Of a DNA stretch of 64,000 bases, positions 19,161 through 29,046 are shown piece after piece. Position 1 is the stretch's first letter. The number at the start of each line of letters is the position of its first letter. A program made the translations under genes and the position numbers. This DNA comes from Shewanella salipaludis (GTDB lineage: Bacteria; Pseudomonadota; Gammaproteobacteria; Enterobacterales; Shewanellaceae): positions 124,001 through 188,000 of the forward strand of contig NZ_JAAXYH010000002.1 of the NCBI RefSeq assembly GCF_012911865.1, given 5' to 3'. The notes beneath the pieces are model-generated. The model worked only from the letters and a program-made list of their open reading frames with translations, made no database searches and was not told the DNA's origin.

Positions 19161-19997
19161 CTAGAAATACAGGCTGTGAAACGTCAGATGCTGCTCGATG
19201 AAGCTGGCGATGAAGTAGTAGCTGTGGTCGTACCCAGGCTGCAGCCTGAAATCCAGCGGATAGCCCTTGTGCCCGGCAATCTCCACCAGCTGTTGGGGCC
19301 TGAGCTGCTGCTCCAGGAAGGTGTCTGCATCGCCTTGATCTATCAGTATCGGCACCTCGCTCACCGCCAATTTCAGCAATTCGCAGGCATCGTATTGCCG
19401 CCAATGCTCACGATTCTCTCCCAAGTAAGCGGCGAAGGCCTTCTCACCCCAGGGGCAGGCCATGGGATTGGCTATGGGACTGAAGGCCGAAATTGAACTG
19501 TACCTGTGGGGATGGCTCAGGCCTATTACCAGGGCGCCGTGACCGCCCATGGAGTGGCCGCTTATCGCCCTTTGCCCTGTCACCGGGAAATGGGCCTCGA
19601 TCAGCGCCGGCAACTCATCCACCACATAATCGAACATATGGTAATGACGGTTCCAGGGGGCACGGGTGGCATTGAGGTAAAATCCCGCCCCCAGGCCGAG
19701 ATCGTAGGCCTTATCGGCGTCATCCGGCACCCCATCGCCACGTGGGCTGGTATCCGGGGCGACTATGGCCATGCCCAGTTCCGCGGCCATGCGCTGGGCG
19801 CCGGCCTTCTGCATGAAGTTCTCATCCGTGCAGGTCAGGCCCGACAGCCAATAGAGCACGGGCACGGGCTTCTCGGCGGCCTGGGGCGGCAGGTAGATGG
19901 CGAAGCGCATCTCACAGTCGAGCACCCTGGATTGATGCTTATACTGCTTATGCCAGCCGCCGAAGCTCTTGTTACAACTGATGTTTTCTATGGTCAT
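19161..19997 (-). CDS. fghA: S-formylglutathione hydrolase
   Basis: This esterase-D family alpha/beta hydrolase converts S-formylglutathione to glutathione and formate, the last step of glutathione-dependent formaldehyde detoxification. The protein is 278 residues (E. coli FrmB 277). The nucleophile elbow is GHSMGGHGAL (Ser near 148); the oxyanion/early block is LYWLSGLTCTDENF. AAAGGAG stands six bases before the ATG at 19997. It follows frmA by 42 bases on the same strand, so the two form an operon that runs in the order of the pathway. Confidence 0.95.
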   Translation of the reverse strand: MTIENISCNKSFGGWHKQYKHQSRVLDCEMRFAIYLPPQAAEKPVPVLYWLSGLTCTDENFMQKAGAQRMAAELGMAIVAPDTSPRGDGVPDDADKAYDLGLGAGFYLNATRAPWNRHYHMFDYVVDELPALIEAHFPVTGQRAISGHSMGGHGALVIGLSHPHRYSSISAFSPIANPMACPWGEKAFAAYLGENREHWRQYDACELLKLAVSEVPILIDQGDADTFLEQQLRPQQLVEIAGHKGYPLDFRLQPGYDHSYYFIASFIEQHLTFHSLYF

Positions 19998-20039
19998 CTG
20001 CTCTCCTTTCGGGCCCTTGGGCCCACGGATCTTCTCGGC

Positions 20040-21293
<1,254 letters not shown>

Positions 21294-21315
21294 TTATTTT
21301 TACTGAGTGGTAACA

Positions 21316-22227
21316 ATGTACCTCTGGGAAGGCATAAGCGAATTTGTCGCCGTCGCCGAAAACGAGAGCTTCACCCTGGCGGCCAAACACCTGGATATCT
21401 CCACCGCCCATGTCAGTCGCCGGGTCGCGGCGCTGGAGAATCGCCTCGGCACCAAGCTCTTCTACCGCACCACCCGCAAGGTATCGCTCACAGAAGAAGG
21501 CGGCCTCTATTATCGCCATTGCCGTCAGTTACAGACGGGGCTGGAAGAGGCCGAACGCGCCATCACCAGCTTGAGCGGTACCCCCCAGGGGCTGGTCAAG
21601 TTGACGGCCCCCGTGGCCTACGGCGAGAAATACATAATGCCGCTGCTCAGCGACTTCATGGTGCGCTACCCCAGCATAGAGCTGAGCGTGGATCTGACCA
21701 ACCGCACTGTCGATCTGGTGGAGGCAGGCTACGATCTGGCGATCCGCCTGGGGAAACTGGCCGATTCCAGCCTGGTCGCCAAGCCCCTGAGCGCCAGGAC
21801 CCATTATGTGTGCGCCGCCCCCGCCTATCTGGCGACCTATGGCGAGCCCCATTCACTGTCCGAACTGGGCCGGCACAATTGCCTGATCGGGAATCACAAT
21901 TACTGGCGCTTCATCGACGCCGGCAAGGAGCGCAACATCAAGGTGCGCGGCCGCCTCGCCTGCAACAGCGGCTATGCCCTGAGGGATGCCGCCATCAAAG
22001 CCATAGGCCTGGTGCAGCTGCCGGACTATTATGTGGATGCAGACTTACAAGCCGGCCGCCTGGTGTCCGTGCTCGACGGCTATCGCGAGGCCAAGGAAGG
22101 CATCTGGGCCCTGTATCCGCAGAACCGTCACCTGTCGCCCAAGGTACGTTTGCTGGTGGATTTTCTGGCCCAGCGACTGGCGGAACAGGATGCTGCCAGG
22201 CCGAACACGCCGCAACAGGCCCAATGA
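21316..22227 (+). CDS. LysR-family transcriptional regulator, probable regulator of frmA-fghA
   Basis: 303 residues. The N-terminal winged helix (FVAVAENESFTLAAKHLDIS, then SRRVAALENRLGTKLFYRTTR, residues 8-55) is canonical LysR, followed by a periplasmic-binding-protein-like effector domain. I choose the ATG at 21316; a GTG at 21307 is also in frame. Divergent transcription from frmA and a palindrome between them suggest it activates the formaldehyde operon, with an unknown effector. It precedes the DUF938 gene by 30 bases on the same strand, so they may be co-transcribed. Confidence 0.88.
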   Translation: MYLWEGISEFVAVAENESFTLAAKHLDISTAHVSRRVAALENRLGTKLFYRTTRKVSLTEEGGLYYRHCRQLQTGLEEAERAITSLSGTPQGLVKLTAPVAYGEKYIMPLLSDFMVRYPSIELSVDLTNRTVDLVEAGYDLAIRLGKLADSSLVAKPLSARTHYVCAAPAYLATYGEPHSLSELGRHNCLIGNHNYWRFIDAGKERNIKVRGRLACNSGYALRDAAIKAIGLVQLPDYYVDADLQAGRLVSVLDGYREAKEGIWALYPQNRHLSPKVRLLVDFLAQRLAEQDAARPNTPQQAQ

Positions 22228-22257
22228 GGCCAAGACTCAAGCCAACAAGGACCAGCC

Positions 22258-22890
22258 ATGACAGAGTTACCCTTTTCCCAAGCCTGTGAAAACAACAAGG
22301 CGCCGATTTTATCCGCCTTGACGCCCCTGCTCGCCGACAGTCGCCATGTACTGGAAATCGGCAGCGGCACGGGACAACACGCAGTGTACTTCGCCAGGCA
22401 CCTGCCCGGGCTGCGTTGGCAACCGAGCGATCAACTCCAGTACCTCCAGGGGCTCAGCGCCAGATTGCGCCGGGAAGCGACCAGCAATGTCGCGCCGCCG
22501 CTGCAATTGGATGTTCTGGCTCCCTGGCCTGTCGCCGCCCTCGCCGAGCCCATAGACGCCATCTTCAGCGCCAACACCCTGCATATCATGAGTGAAACCA
22601 TGGTCGAGGCCTTTTTTGCCGGCATAGGCAATTACCTGCACTCGGCCGCGCTGCAACTGCTCGTCTACGGCCCCTTCAATTACCAGGGGAAATTTACCAG
22701 CGACAGCAACGCCGACTTCGATCTCTGGTTGAAACGCAACAATCCTGAGAGTGGCATTCGGGACATAGAATGGATCACCGACCTGGCCGCGGCCCAGGGG
22801 CTGGGGTTGGTGCAAGATCTGGCCATGCCGGCCAACAACCGCCTGTTGCACTTCAGCCGAGCCCATGCCGGCGGTTTGCAGCGTTTATGA
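22258..22890 (+). CDS. DUF938 SAM-dependent methyltransferase-like protein
   Basis: 210 residues. The SAM-binding motif I is VLEIGSGTGQHAVYFA (residues 31-46). The N-terminal PFSQACENNKAPIL and the GPFNYQGKFTSDSN block are typical of DUF938 (related to eukaryotic METTL26). The substrate is unknown. It lies immediately behind the LysR gene and converges tail-to-tail with the HTH regulator, with only three bases between their stop codons. Confidence 0.85.
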   Translation: MTELPFSQACENNKAPILSALTPLLADSRHVLEIGSGTGQHAVYFARHLPGLRWQPSDQLQYLQGLSARLRREATSNVAPPLQLDVLAPWPVAALAEPIDAIFSANTLHIMSETMVEAFFAGIGNYLHSAALQLLVYGPFNYQGKFTSDSNADFDLWLKRNNPESGIRDIEWITDLAAAQGLGLVQDLAMPANNRLLHFSRAHAGGLQRL

Positions 22891-22893
22891 CGG

Positions 22894-23712
22894 CTAATAC
22901 CTCGCCCTGAAATGCCATTCCCCCTCGGCGACCTCATTTCTCACCGCTTGCCGGATGGAAGCGTCAATTTGCGGCGAGTCGATGTCATAGAGTCCACACA
23001 GGGCAAATGCCTTGCGCATATTGATGGAACGCCCAAGGTATTCATACACCACCCTGGCACAGATGGGCATACGCTCACCACTGCCGCTCACCCCGATTTT
23101 CAGCCCCTTGAGCTGAGATATTCTATTCTTGAAGGTCGGGAATAAGATCGTTTGCGAAATCTCATGCCCGGTCAGGGATTCGTAATCCAGCATGAAAATA
23201 CGGTCGACCAGAAAGTGAGCCATGCCCAGGTAGCGACAGTGATACACCTTCTTATGGGGAAATTCGATCATCCTCTCCATGCGCTGATAGTAGATCTGCT
23301 GTGCCTGCTTTTCGAAACAGACCAAGGTTCGCAACAATTTTCCCGGGTGCGCCATGGAGAGATAATATTCAAAGTAAAACCCCAAATACCTTTCCAGCTC
23401 GCGGGTGCCGGCGGCTTGTAATCTCTGCATATGGGATAACTCAGGCAGCGGCGCGGCCTGCGGCTGCTGTTCCCGCGGTTTGACCTGCACCAATAACTTG
23501 AATTGATTGTGGGGAAGCAGGGCTTCAAATTCTTCGATACCGAAAAAATTGCAGATCCGCAGCATGGTATTGGCACCGGGTTTATGCTGGCCACTGAGGT
23601 AGCGATTGAACTGGGCCCTGTTGAGTGCCAGGCGGCGACAGACTTCGGCAATGGACTTGTGGTAGCTGCACAGCAGTTTCAGGTTGCTGGCAAAATCGGT
23701 AGTTTGAGACAT
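22894..23712 (-). CDS. HTH (XRE-like) transcriptional regulator with a C-terminal sensor-like domain
   Basis: 272 residues. The N-terminal helix-turn-helix (IAEVCRRLALNRAQFNRYLS, residues 21-40, then GANTMLRICNFFGI) resembles XRE/phage-repressor DNA-binding domains. The remaining 170 residues form a soluble domain I cannot name, containing two aromatic-rich helices (ELERYLGFYFEYYLS). It is divergent from the aspartase-family gene, 250 bp away, and is a natural candidate to control it. The intergenic region holds an inverted pair CGTCA/TGACG at 23772-23790 and GCCAAAATGC/GCATTGGC at 23801-23823 as possible sites. Confidence 0.75.
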   Translation of the reverse strand: MSQTTDFASNLKLLCSYHKSIAEVCRRLALNRAQFNRYLSGQHKPGANTMLRICNFFGIEEFEALLPHNQFKLLVQVKPREQQPQAAPLPELSHMQRLQAAGTRELERYLGFYFEYYLSMAHPGKLLRTLVCFEKQAQQIYYQRMERMIEFPHKKVYHCRYLGMAHFLVDRIFMLDYESLTGHEISQTILFPTFKNRISQLKGLKIGVSGSGERMPICARVVYEYLGRSINMRKAFALCGLYDIDSPQIDASIRQAVRNEVAEGEWHFRARY

Positions 23713-23962
23713 AGGGCTTCCTCACGACGGGTCGCCCATATTAAGCAATTCCCCCGGGCAACTCAATCGAACGTCAGACTCGCTTTGACGCCATAACAGC
23801 GCCAAAATGCACCAGGCATTGGCAAGTTCCGCATCAGATATATGCCTGTCAGCAAATGTTGTTTCCCCAGAGGATCTGCTTCAATAGCCCATGGCACCAA
23901 GCCGGCGGCCGGCGCCTATGCCATGGTGCGGCCAGATTGCAACCTGAGATGGAAATCCAAGC

Positions 23963-25366
23963 ATGACAACACGTATAGAACAAGACTTACTCGGCGAGAT
24001 GGCGCTCGATAACAATGCCTGGTACGGCATTCAAACCCAACGCGCATTGGATAACTTTGCCATTAGCGGCACCCGGATAGGCGAGTTTCCCGACTTGGTG
24101 ACTGCGCTGGCCATGGTCAAGGCGGCCGCCGCCGATGCGAACCTGAGAGTGGGCTATTTAACCAAAGACAAGGCCGATGCCATCAAAGCCGCCAGCCAAG
24201 AGATCATCGAGGGTAAGTATCACGAGCAGTTTGTGGTGGATGTCATTCAGGGCGGGGCCGGCACCTCAACCAACATGAATGCCAATGAGGTGATCGCCAA
24301 CCTCGCCCTGGCCAAGCTGGGCCATGAGAAAGGCGCTTATCACCTGTTGCATCCCAACGACGACGTCAATCGTTGCCAGTCAACCAATGATGCCTATCCC
24401 ACGGCGGCACGCATCGCTATCCAGCTGTCCGGCGATAAGTTGATAACGGCGATCACCGGGCTGAAGCAAGCATTCGAAGCCAAAGCCGATGCCTTCTTCG
24501 ATGTGATAAAGATGGGCCGCACGCAACTGCAGGATGCGGTGCCCATGAGCCTGGGCCAGGAGTTTATGGCCTTCGCCATCAATTTGGATGACGAGATCGC
24601 CAGGATACGCCAGGCCAACACATTACTCTGCCACGTCAATCTGGGGGGCACCGCAATAGGCACGGGCATCAACAGTCACAGTGATTACGCCCAGGCCGCC
24701 ATCGACAGCCTGGCCAGGCTAGCCAACAAACCCCTGGTACAGGCGCGCAACCTGATTGCTGCCACCTCGGACATGGGCGACTTCGTGTATTACTCCGGGG
24801 TCCTGAAGCGGCTGGCGGTTAAGCTGGGGAAGATAAGCAACGATCTGCGTTTGCTGTCGAGTGGCCCCAGAACCGGCTTGGGTGAAATCACCCTGCCGGC
24901 CATGCAGCCCGGGTCGAGCATAATGCCGGGCAAAATCAACCCTGTCATTCCTGAAGCCGTCAACCAGAGCGCCTATCAAGTGATAGCCAACGATCTGGCC
25001 GTCACGCTTGCCGCCGAGGCAGGACAATTGCAGCTCAACGCCATGGAACCGCTGATCATTTACAACATTTTGAATTCAATGAAAATATTGGTCTCAAGTT
25101 GCGACATGCTCGCCAGCCGTTGCGTCCGGGGGATCACGGCCAATCGCAGCCGTTGTCGGCAACTGGTCACGGACAGCATAGGCACTATTACCGCCTTGGT
25201 GCCTGAGATAGGTTATGGCAATGCCTCGGCCATCGCCAAACAGGCGATGGCCGAAAACAAGTCCGTCGTAGAACTGGTATTGCACTGCGGCTTGTTGAGC
25301 CAGGAGCGGCTCGAAGCCCTGTTGGATCCCGCCTCCATGCTCCAGGTTGCCACCTCGCCAAGATAA
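23963..25366 (+). CDS. aspA: Aspartate ammonia-lyase (aspartase family)
   Basis: 467 residues, the usual aspartase length. The N-terminus RIEQDLLGEMALDNNAWYGIQT and the substrate-binding GGAGTSTNMNANEVIANLAL are strongly aspartase-like. The superfamily signature GSSIMPGKINPVIPE is near residues 317-331. It should convert aspartate to fumarate and ammonium. Fumarase class II is the main alternative, but the loop wording favours aspartase. It stands alone, with a regulator gene divergent from it. Shewanella usually has another aspA elsewhere, so this may be a second copy with different control; that cannot be tested here. Confidence 0.88.
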   Translation: MTTRIEQDLLGEMALDNNAWYGIQTQRALDNFAISGTRIGEFPDLVTALAMVKAAAADANLRVGYLTKDKADAIKAASQEIIEGKYHEQFVVDVIQGGAGTSTNMNANEVIANLALAKLGHEKGAYHLLHPNDDVNRCQSTNDAYPTAARIAIQLSGDKLITAITGLKQAFEAKADAFFDVIKMGRTQLQDAVPMSLGQEFMAFAINLDDEIARIRQANTLLCHVNLGGTAIGTGINSHSDYAQAAIDSLARLANKPLVQARNLIAATSDMGDFVYYSGVLKRLAVKLGKISNDLRLLSSGPRTGLGEITLPAMQPGSSIMPGKINPVIPEAVNQSAYQVIANDLAVTLAAEAGQLQLNAMEPLIIYNILNSMKILVSSCDMLASRCVRGITANRSRCRQLVTDSIGTITALVPEIGYGNASAIAKQAMAENKSVVELVLHCGLLSQERLEALLDPASMLQVATSPR

Positions 25367-25505
25367 GCCCATGTCGGACAGGCAAAGGTATTGCCCTACC
25401 GACGGCAGCTATGCTCAGGTTTATGGGCTTTACCTTTTGTGGCTGGTATTTTCGCGAGTGTCAGCTTGGTAGCTTGGCATGGCTGCGGCTATCTGTGGTC
25501 GGCGC

Positions 25506-26111
25506 TTAGTTCACATGGGCGGATTTAATGGATGAACCGATAAGCTCTTCGTAAATCTCCTGCTGCCCCGCAGGGATCAGCTGCCTGAGTACCTCTTTAC
25601 GCTTGGCTTCATCAAATAAGCGTTCTGCCACCCAACCTATCAGGTACACAGAAGACAGACAGCCTCCCGCCGTTGCGATATTCCCATGAACGACAAGCGG
25701 CTTATCCTGGACAGCTACGCCCATAGACACCAGCCCGGCTTTGGCGTCTGGATGTGTCGTCGCCGATATCGCCTCCAGCAATCCCAGTTTTGCCAGGATA
25801 AATGAACCGGCACAGATTGAACCTATCAGCTGGGTTTCAGGGTTCAAATGAAACGCATTGATGAACTCCTGGTCTTCGATTGCGGCCGGCACACCGAGAT
25901 AACCACTGGTGAATAACACCACATCCGCACCGTTAGCCTCAGAAACATGGCCATGGGTTTTGACCTGCATGCCCAAGGTGGATACATGGTCACTCTTGGT
26001 GCCAAGCACTTTGACTCGCCAGTCGGTCTTATTCCTTCCCAAAATGTCCCACATCAAGAAAAAATCCAGGTCGGTAAACTCATCGAATATAACAATGGCG
26101 ACGCTTATCAT
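25506..26111 (-). CDS. DJ-1/PfpI-family protein
   Basis: 201 residues from the ATG at 26111, which has AAAGGA at good spacing (a longer open frame starts at 26141). The class I glutamine-amidotransferase-like fold is shown by VAIVIFDEFTDLDFF at the start, the nucleophile elbow GSICAGSFILAKLG (Cys near 105), and TAGGCLSSVYL. Families with this layout include isonitrile hydratases, chaperones/glyoxalases and the sensor domain of AraC-type regulators; I cannot choose. It is a single gene whose upstream region contains a 20-bp x3 repeat with hairpins. Confidence 0.8.
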   Translation of the reverse strand: MISVAIVIFDEFTDLDFFLMWDILGRNKTDWRVKVLGTKSDHVSTLGMQVKTHGHVSEANGADVVLFTSGYLGVPAAIEDQEFINAFHLNPETQLIGSICAGSFILAKLGLLEAISATTHPDAKAGLVSMGVAVQDKPLVVHGNIATAGGCLSSVYLIGWVAERLFDEAKRKEVLRQLIPAGQQEIYEELIGSSIKSAHVN

Positions 26112-26210
26112 TAGAAATCCTTTTATCGGAGGGCCGGGCATGGAACGCTCGCCCGGGGAGCCGGCGCTTCAAGCCTTCCGGCTAAACGCGCATGCCCATG
26201 CTCATGCTCA

Positions 26211-26277
26211 GTTTCGCTGTTTCAATAACAGTTACGCTATTTCAATAACAGTTTCGCTGTTTCAATAACAGCGAAAC
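26211..26277. repeat. 20-bp x3 tandem repeat forming hairpins
   Basis: Units at 26211, 26231 and 26251 read GTTTCGCTGTTTCAATAACA (middle one with two changes). The last unit plus GCGAAAC makes a perfect 11-bp stem, GTTTCGCTGTT and AACAGCGAAAC around TCAAT. Six-base repeats (CATGCT) precede it at 26190-26208. It lies 100 bp upstream of the DJ-1/PfpI gene on the opposite side of its promoter. The rest of 26112-26432 shows no gene. Confidence 0.9.
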
Positions 26278-26432
26278 TGGCCATCAAAGCCACGGTGGGA
26301 TACCACATAAATCTGCTGACAACTGAGCGGCATTAACAGAAATATAACACTGTTATTAATGAGTTAGCCTAAAATAAACACATCAGAATGGCAAGCTGAA
26401 AGCCGCTGTCCGTATGAAACCCGGTACCGGAC

Positions 26433-26903
26433 CTAGCGGCTATTCCCAGTCGCAGCCCTGGCGGTCAACAAGCCGTAGATAGTCAGTAGTAGTGCCAGCA
26501 TTATGGTGACGCCACAGAGTTGCAGTATGCCGGTGACGAGCGGGTGATCCATCCCATGGGGCGGCGGGAATTTTTCACTCAGGGTCGGCATGAGTTTCGA
26601 TGAGTAGCCTATGAAGGCGCCGACCAATCCGGCCAGACCATTGGTCCAGGTGCCCAGTTGCAGCGTGACGAACCAGAGCTTCAGGGCCATGGCGCCCAGG
26701 CCGAGCTCTTTGACCAACAGCCCCAGGACTATCATCAAGACCCCGTTCGCGGTGAACTCTATATGAGCCATGACTATGCCGCGAAACCATTGCACTGCGT
26801 CCGGCGGGATGAAACCGACCACACAGCCGAATGTCACCTGGATCACCCCCAGCACCAAGGTCCAGTGGCGGAGCTTGGATTTCAACTCTGGCATGTTGGT
26901 CAT
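26433..26903 (-). CDS. Four-helix membrane protein resembling hydroxylaminobenzene mutase / styrene-oxide isomerase
   Basis: 156 residues with four predicted membrane segments (about 14-32, 45-66, 75-96, 122-146). The pattern MAHIEFTANGVLMIVLGLL, then a GTWTNGLAG block in helix 3, follows the layout I recall for HabA/StyC enzymes (SHLEGVMNGTFLMVLG and AHSGPALNG). These proteins rearrange hydroxylaminobenzene or styrene oxide; the conserved histidine binds haem in styrene-oxide isomerase. No aromatic-degradation genes are nearby, so the substrate here is unknown. The ATG at 26903 lies near a GAGGAGAA sequence. Family call is by eye. Confidence 0.5.
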   Translation of the reverse strand: MTNMPELKSKLRHWTLVLGVIQVTFGCVVGFIPPDAVQWFRGIVMAHIEFTANGVLMIVLGLLVKELGLGAMALKLWFVTLQLGTWTNGLAGLVGAFIGYSSKLMPTLSEKFPPPHGMDHPLVTGILQLCGVTIMLALLLTIYGLLTARAATGNSR

Positions 26904-27336
26904 GACTCTGTTCTCCTCGACTCACCCTAAGTCCGGCTTGATGGCGACATCTGCCTGGGCGCGGGCTGCCTCTGACTAAAATGGGCCAGTCCCGGGACTG
27001 ACGCTTGCGGCATGCACTCCCGCAAGACGCAGGGACAGAGCAGCCATGGAGATCCAAGTATAGCCAGCCCTGAGCCGGAGGCTGTACGAGCCGGAGCCCC
27101 ATTTGGCTCGCTCACTAGCCCTGTCGCATAGCCCTGCCACCTAGCCCTCTCACATAGCCCAGTCATCAGCTCACTCACGACTGAGCGCCGGCGATAAAAC
27201 CGCCAGGCCGATTGAGTGGATATTTCCTGCTTGTGCTAAACCTTTATCTTAGGAGTCCCGTCCCGGTCGGTTTTCAGCACTTGCGGCGAGTGGAGAGCGG
27301 CTCGTTGGCATACTCCCTGACACAAGGAATAAGAAT
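26904..27336. other. Long intergenic region, no gene seen
   Basis: 433 bp between divergent genes. It contains the 13-bp x4 repeat at 27116-27167 and GAGCCGGAG/GAGCCGGAGC direct copies near 27072-27097. Open frames crossing it have no ribosome-binding site and are biased by the repeats. The right end must hold the PAP2 promoter. Confidence 0.5.
27116..27167. repeat. 13-bp x4 imperfect tandem repeat
   Basis: Units start at 27116, 27129, 27142 and 27155; each begins TAGCCC (consensus TAGCCCTGTCACA). Intergenic, about 170 bp upstream of the PAP2 gene. Confidence 0.85.
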
Positions 27337-27888
27337 ATGTGCACAGCTAAGATGCTAGGAGCTTGCTTGCTGCAATCGACCATACTCGCTGCTTGTATGC
27401 CGCTGGCGGCCCAGGCCAAGAGCTCGACCGAACAACAGGGAGAGAGCTTACGACTGGCGATCCCGGCGATCGCCCTGGGCGCAACCCTCTTCTACGAGGA
27501 AGGTTACGATGGCAGCCTGCAATTCTTCGAATCCCTGGCCACCAATGAACTCACCACTTATGCGCTCAAGCAGGCAATAGATACCCGCCGACCCAATGGC
27601 GATTGCTGTAATTCCTTCCCTTCGGGTCACGCCTCGACCGCCTTCATGGGAGCGGCCTTCATCCATAGGCGCTACGGCTGGGAGTACGCGGTTCCCGCTT
27701 ATCTGGGCGCCGCCTATGTCGGCTATACCAGGGTCGACGCCGACAAACACTACACCCGGGACGTCGTCGCCGGCGCTGTGATAGGCATAGCGAGCAGCTT
27801 CTATTTCACCGAGCCATATGAAGGGGTCAAGATCACTCCCTATGCCGCCGACGGCAGCTACGGCATCATGTTCAGCGGCCACTGGTGA
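27337..27888 (+). CDS. PAP2-superfamily phosphatase, exported
   Basis: 183 residues. A signal peptide (to about residue 27, ...PLAAQAKS) is followed by a small PAP2 domain with all three signature blocks: KQAIDTRRP (C1), SFPSGHAST (C2) and YTRVDADKHYTRDVVAG (C3) with the catalytic histidines. Most PAP2 proteins have six membrane spans; this one is short and mostly non-hydrophobic, so it is probably periplasmic or outer-membrane associated and may act on lipid phosphates or other phosphomonoesters. AAGGAATAAG precedes the ATG. It stands alone. Confidence 0.87.
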   Translation: MCTAKMLGACLLQSTILAACMPLAAQAKSSTEQQGESLRLAIPAIALGATLFYEEGYDGSLQFFESLATNELTTYALKQAIDTRRPNGDCCNSFPSGHASTAFMGAAFIHRRYGWEYAVPAYLGAAYVGYTRVDADKHYTRDVVAGAVIGIASSFYFTEPYEGVKITPYAADGSYGIMFSGHW

Positions 27889-28030
27889 GTCGCCGCCCAT
27901 TGAGCCGCCGGCTCGGGCCGCGAGGCCATTGGGCGACGCCAATCGAAAATTTCATGCAGATGCCCCTTATCTCGGCCGGTGAAACTTTGTAAGCTAGGCG
28001 TCAGGGATCTGCCAGGCTTGAGGGCCATAT

Positions 28031-28885
28031 ATGCTTGCTATCACGAATAAAAAACACACCAACGGCTTGGATTATCTCGATATAGAGACAGATTTATGCA
28101 AGGCACGCATTTTTCTGCAAGGCGCACAAATCGACTATTTCCAGCCCAAGGGCAAGCCGCCGCTGCTCTGGGTATCGAGCGCCGATGACTACCAACCGGG
28201 CAACGGCATCCGCGGCGGCATCCCCATCTGCTGGCCCTGGTTCGGCATGCACCCGAATCCGGATTTTCCCCAGCACGGCATCGCCCGCACCCGCATCTGG
28301 ACATTGGCGTCGATTGAGATGCGGGCGCAACAGCTTGAGTTGCGCTTCGAACTGGCCCTAGACGAGCAGGACAAGCGCTTCTGGCCCCATGACAGCCGCG
28401 TCTCTGTGCTCTTCAGTCTGGGAGACAGCCTCAGCGTCAGCCTGAACAATCACAACACGGGCAACCGCCCCATCAGCCTGACCCAGGCACTCCACAGTTA
28501 CTTTCCCATAGGCGACATCCACCAGTTGCGCGCCAGCGGCTTCAGCGGCGCCAAATACATAGAATTTGGTGCCGGCCCCTACCCCCAGGAGGATGACACT
28601 GTGACCTTCGAGCGGGAAACCGACAGGGTCTACACGGACCTGGGCGAGGTGCAGTGGCTGCATACCCCCAATGGCACCATAGAAGTGGCCAGGGAGCATA
28701 GTCACTCGGCCGTGCTGTGGAATCCCTGGATAGCCAAGTCACAACGCCTGAGCCGCTTCAACCCGGATGACTACCTGGGCATGGTCTGCCTCGAAGCCGC
28801 CAATGTGCTCGACGACGGCCTCACCCTGGCACCCGGCGAAAGCCACAGTCTCATCACCCACATCCGCTGGTGGGAAAGCCACTAG
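28031..28885 (+). CDS. yeaD: D-hexose-6-phosphate mutarotase (YeaD-like)
   Basis: 284 residues of the aldose-1-epimerase (galactose mutarotase-like) fold. Blocks PLLWVSSADDYQPGNGIRGG (residues 38-57), CWPWFGMHP and QHGIARTRIW match YeaD, which interconverts anomers of glucose-6-phosphate and similar sugars. VLWNPWIAKSQRLSRFNPDDY contains the later conserved residues. It is the only gene of its transcript unit as far as can be seen; no dedicated terminator is obvious. Confidence 0.88.
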   Translation: MLAITNKKHTNGLDYLDIETDLCKARIFLQGAQIDYFQPKGKPPLLWVSSADDYQPGNGIRGGIPICWPWFGMHPNPDFPQHGIARTRIWTLASIEMRAQQLELRFELALDEQDKRFWPHDSRVSVLFSLGDSLSVSLNNHNTGNRPISLTQALHSYFPIGDIHQLRASGFSGAKYIEFGAGPYPQEDDTVTFERETDRVYTDLGEVQWLHTPNGTIEVAREHSHSAVLWNPWIAKSQRLSRFNPDDYLGMVCLEAANVLDDGLTLAPGESHSLITHIRWWESH

Positions 28886-29046
28886 GCTTACAGGCATGAG
28901 CCAATGATCGGCGGTATGCCCAAGGCGGCCGCCGGTGCTTTTTGTCCCGCATCCCCCCGAGTGCCCCGATAAGTTACCCTCCTCTGCATAGGCTATCCCC
29001 GGCTGGCATGATAAGCTTCAGATATCGATTCAAGGACATACACTCG

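Noticed and set aside
26211..26277. Insertion-sequence end or attachment site
   Set aside because: No transposase or integrase, no target duplication and no second copy within the window.
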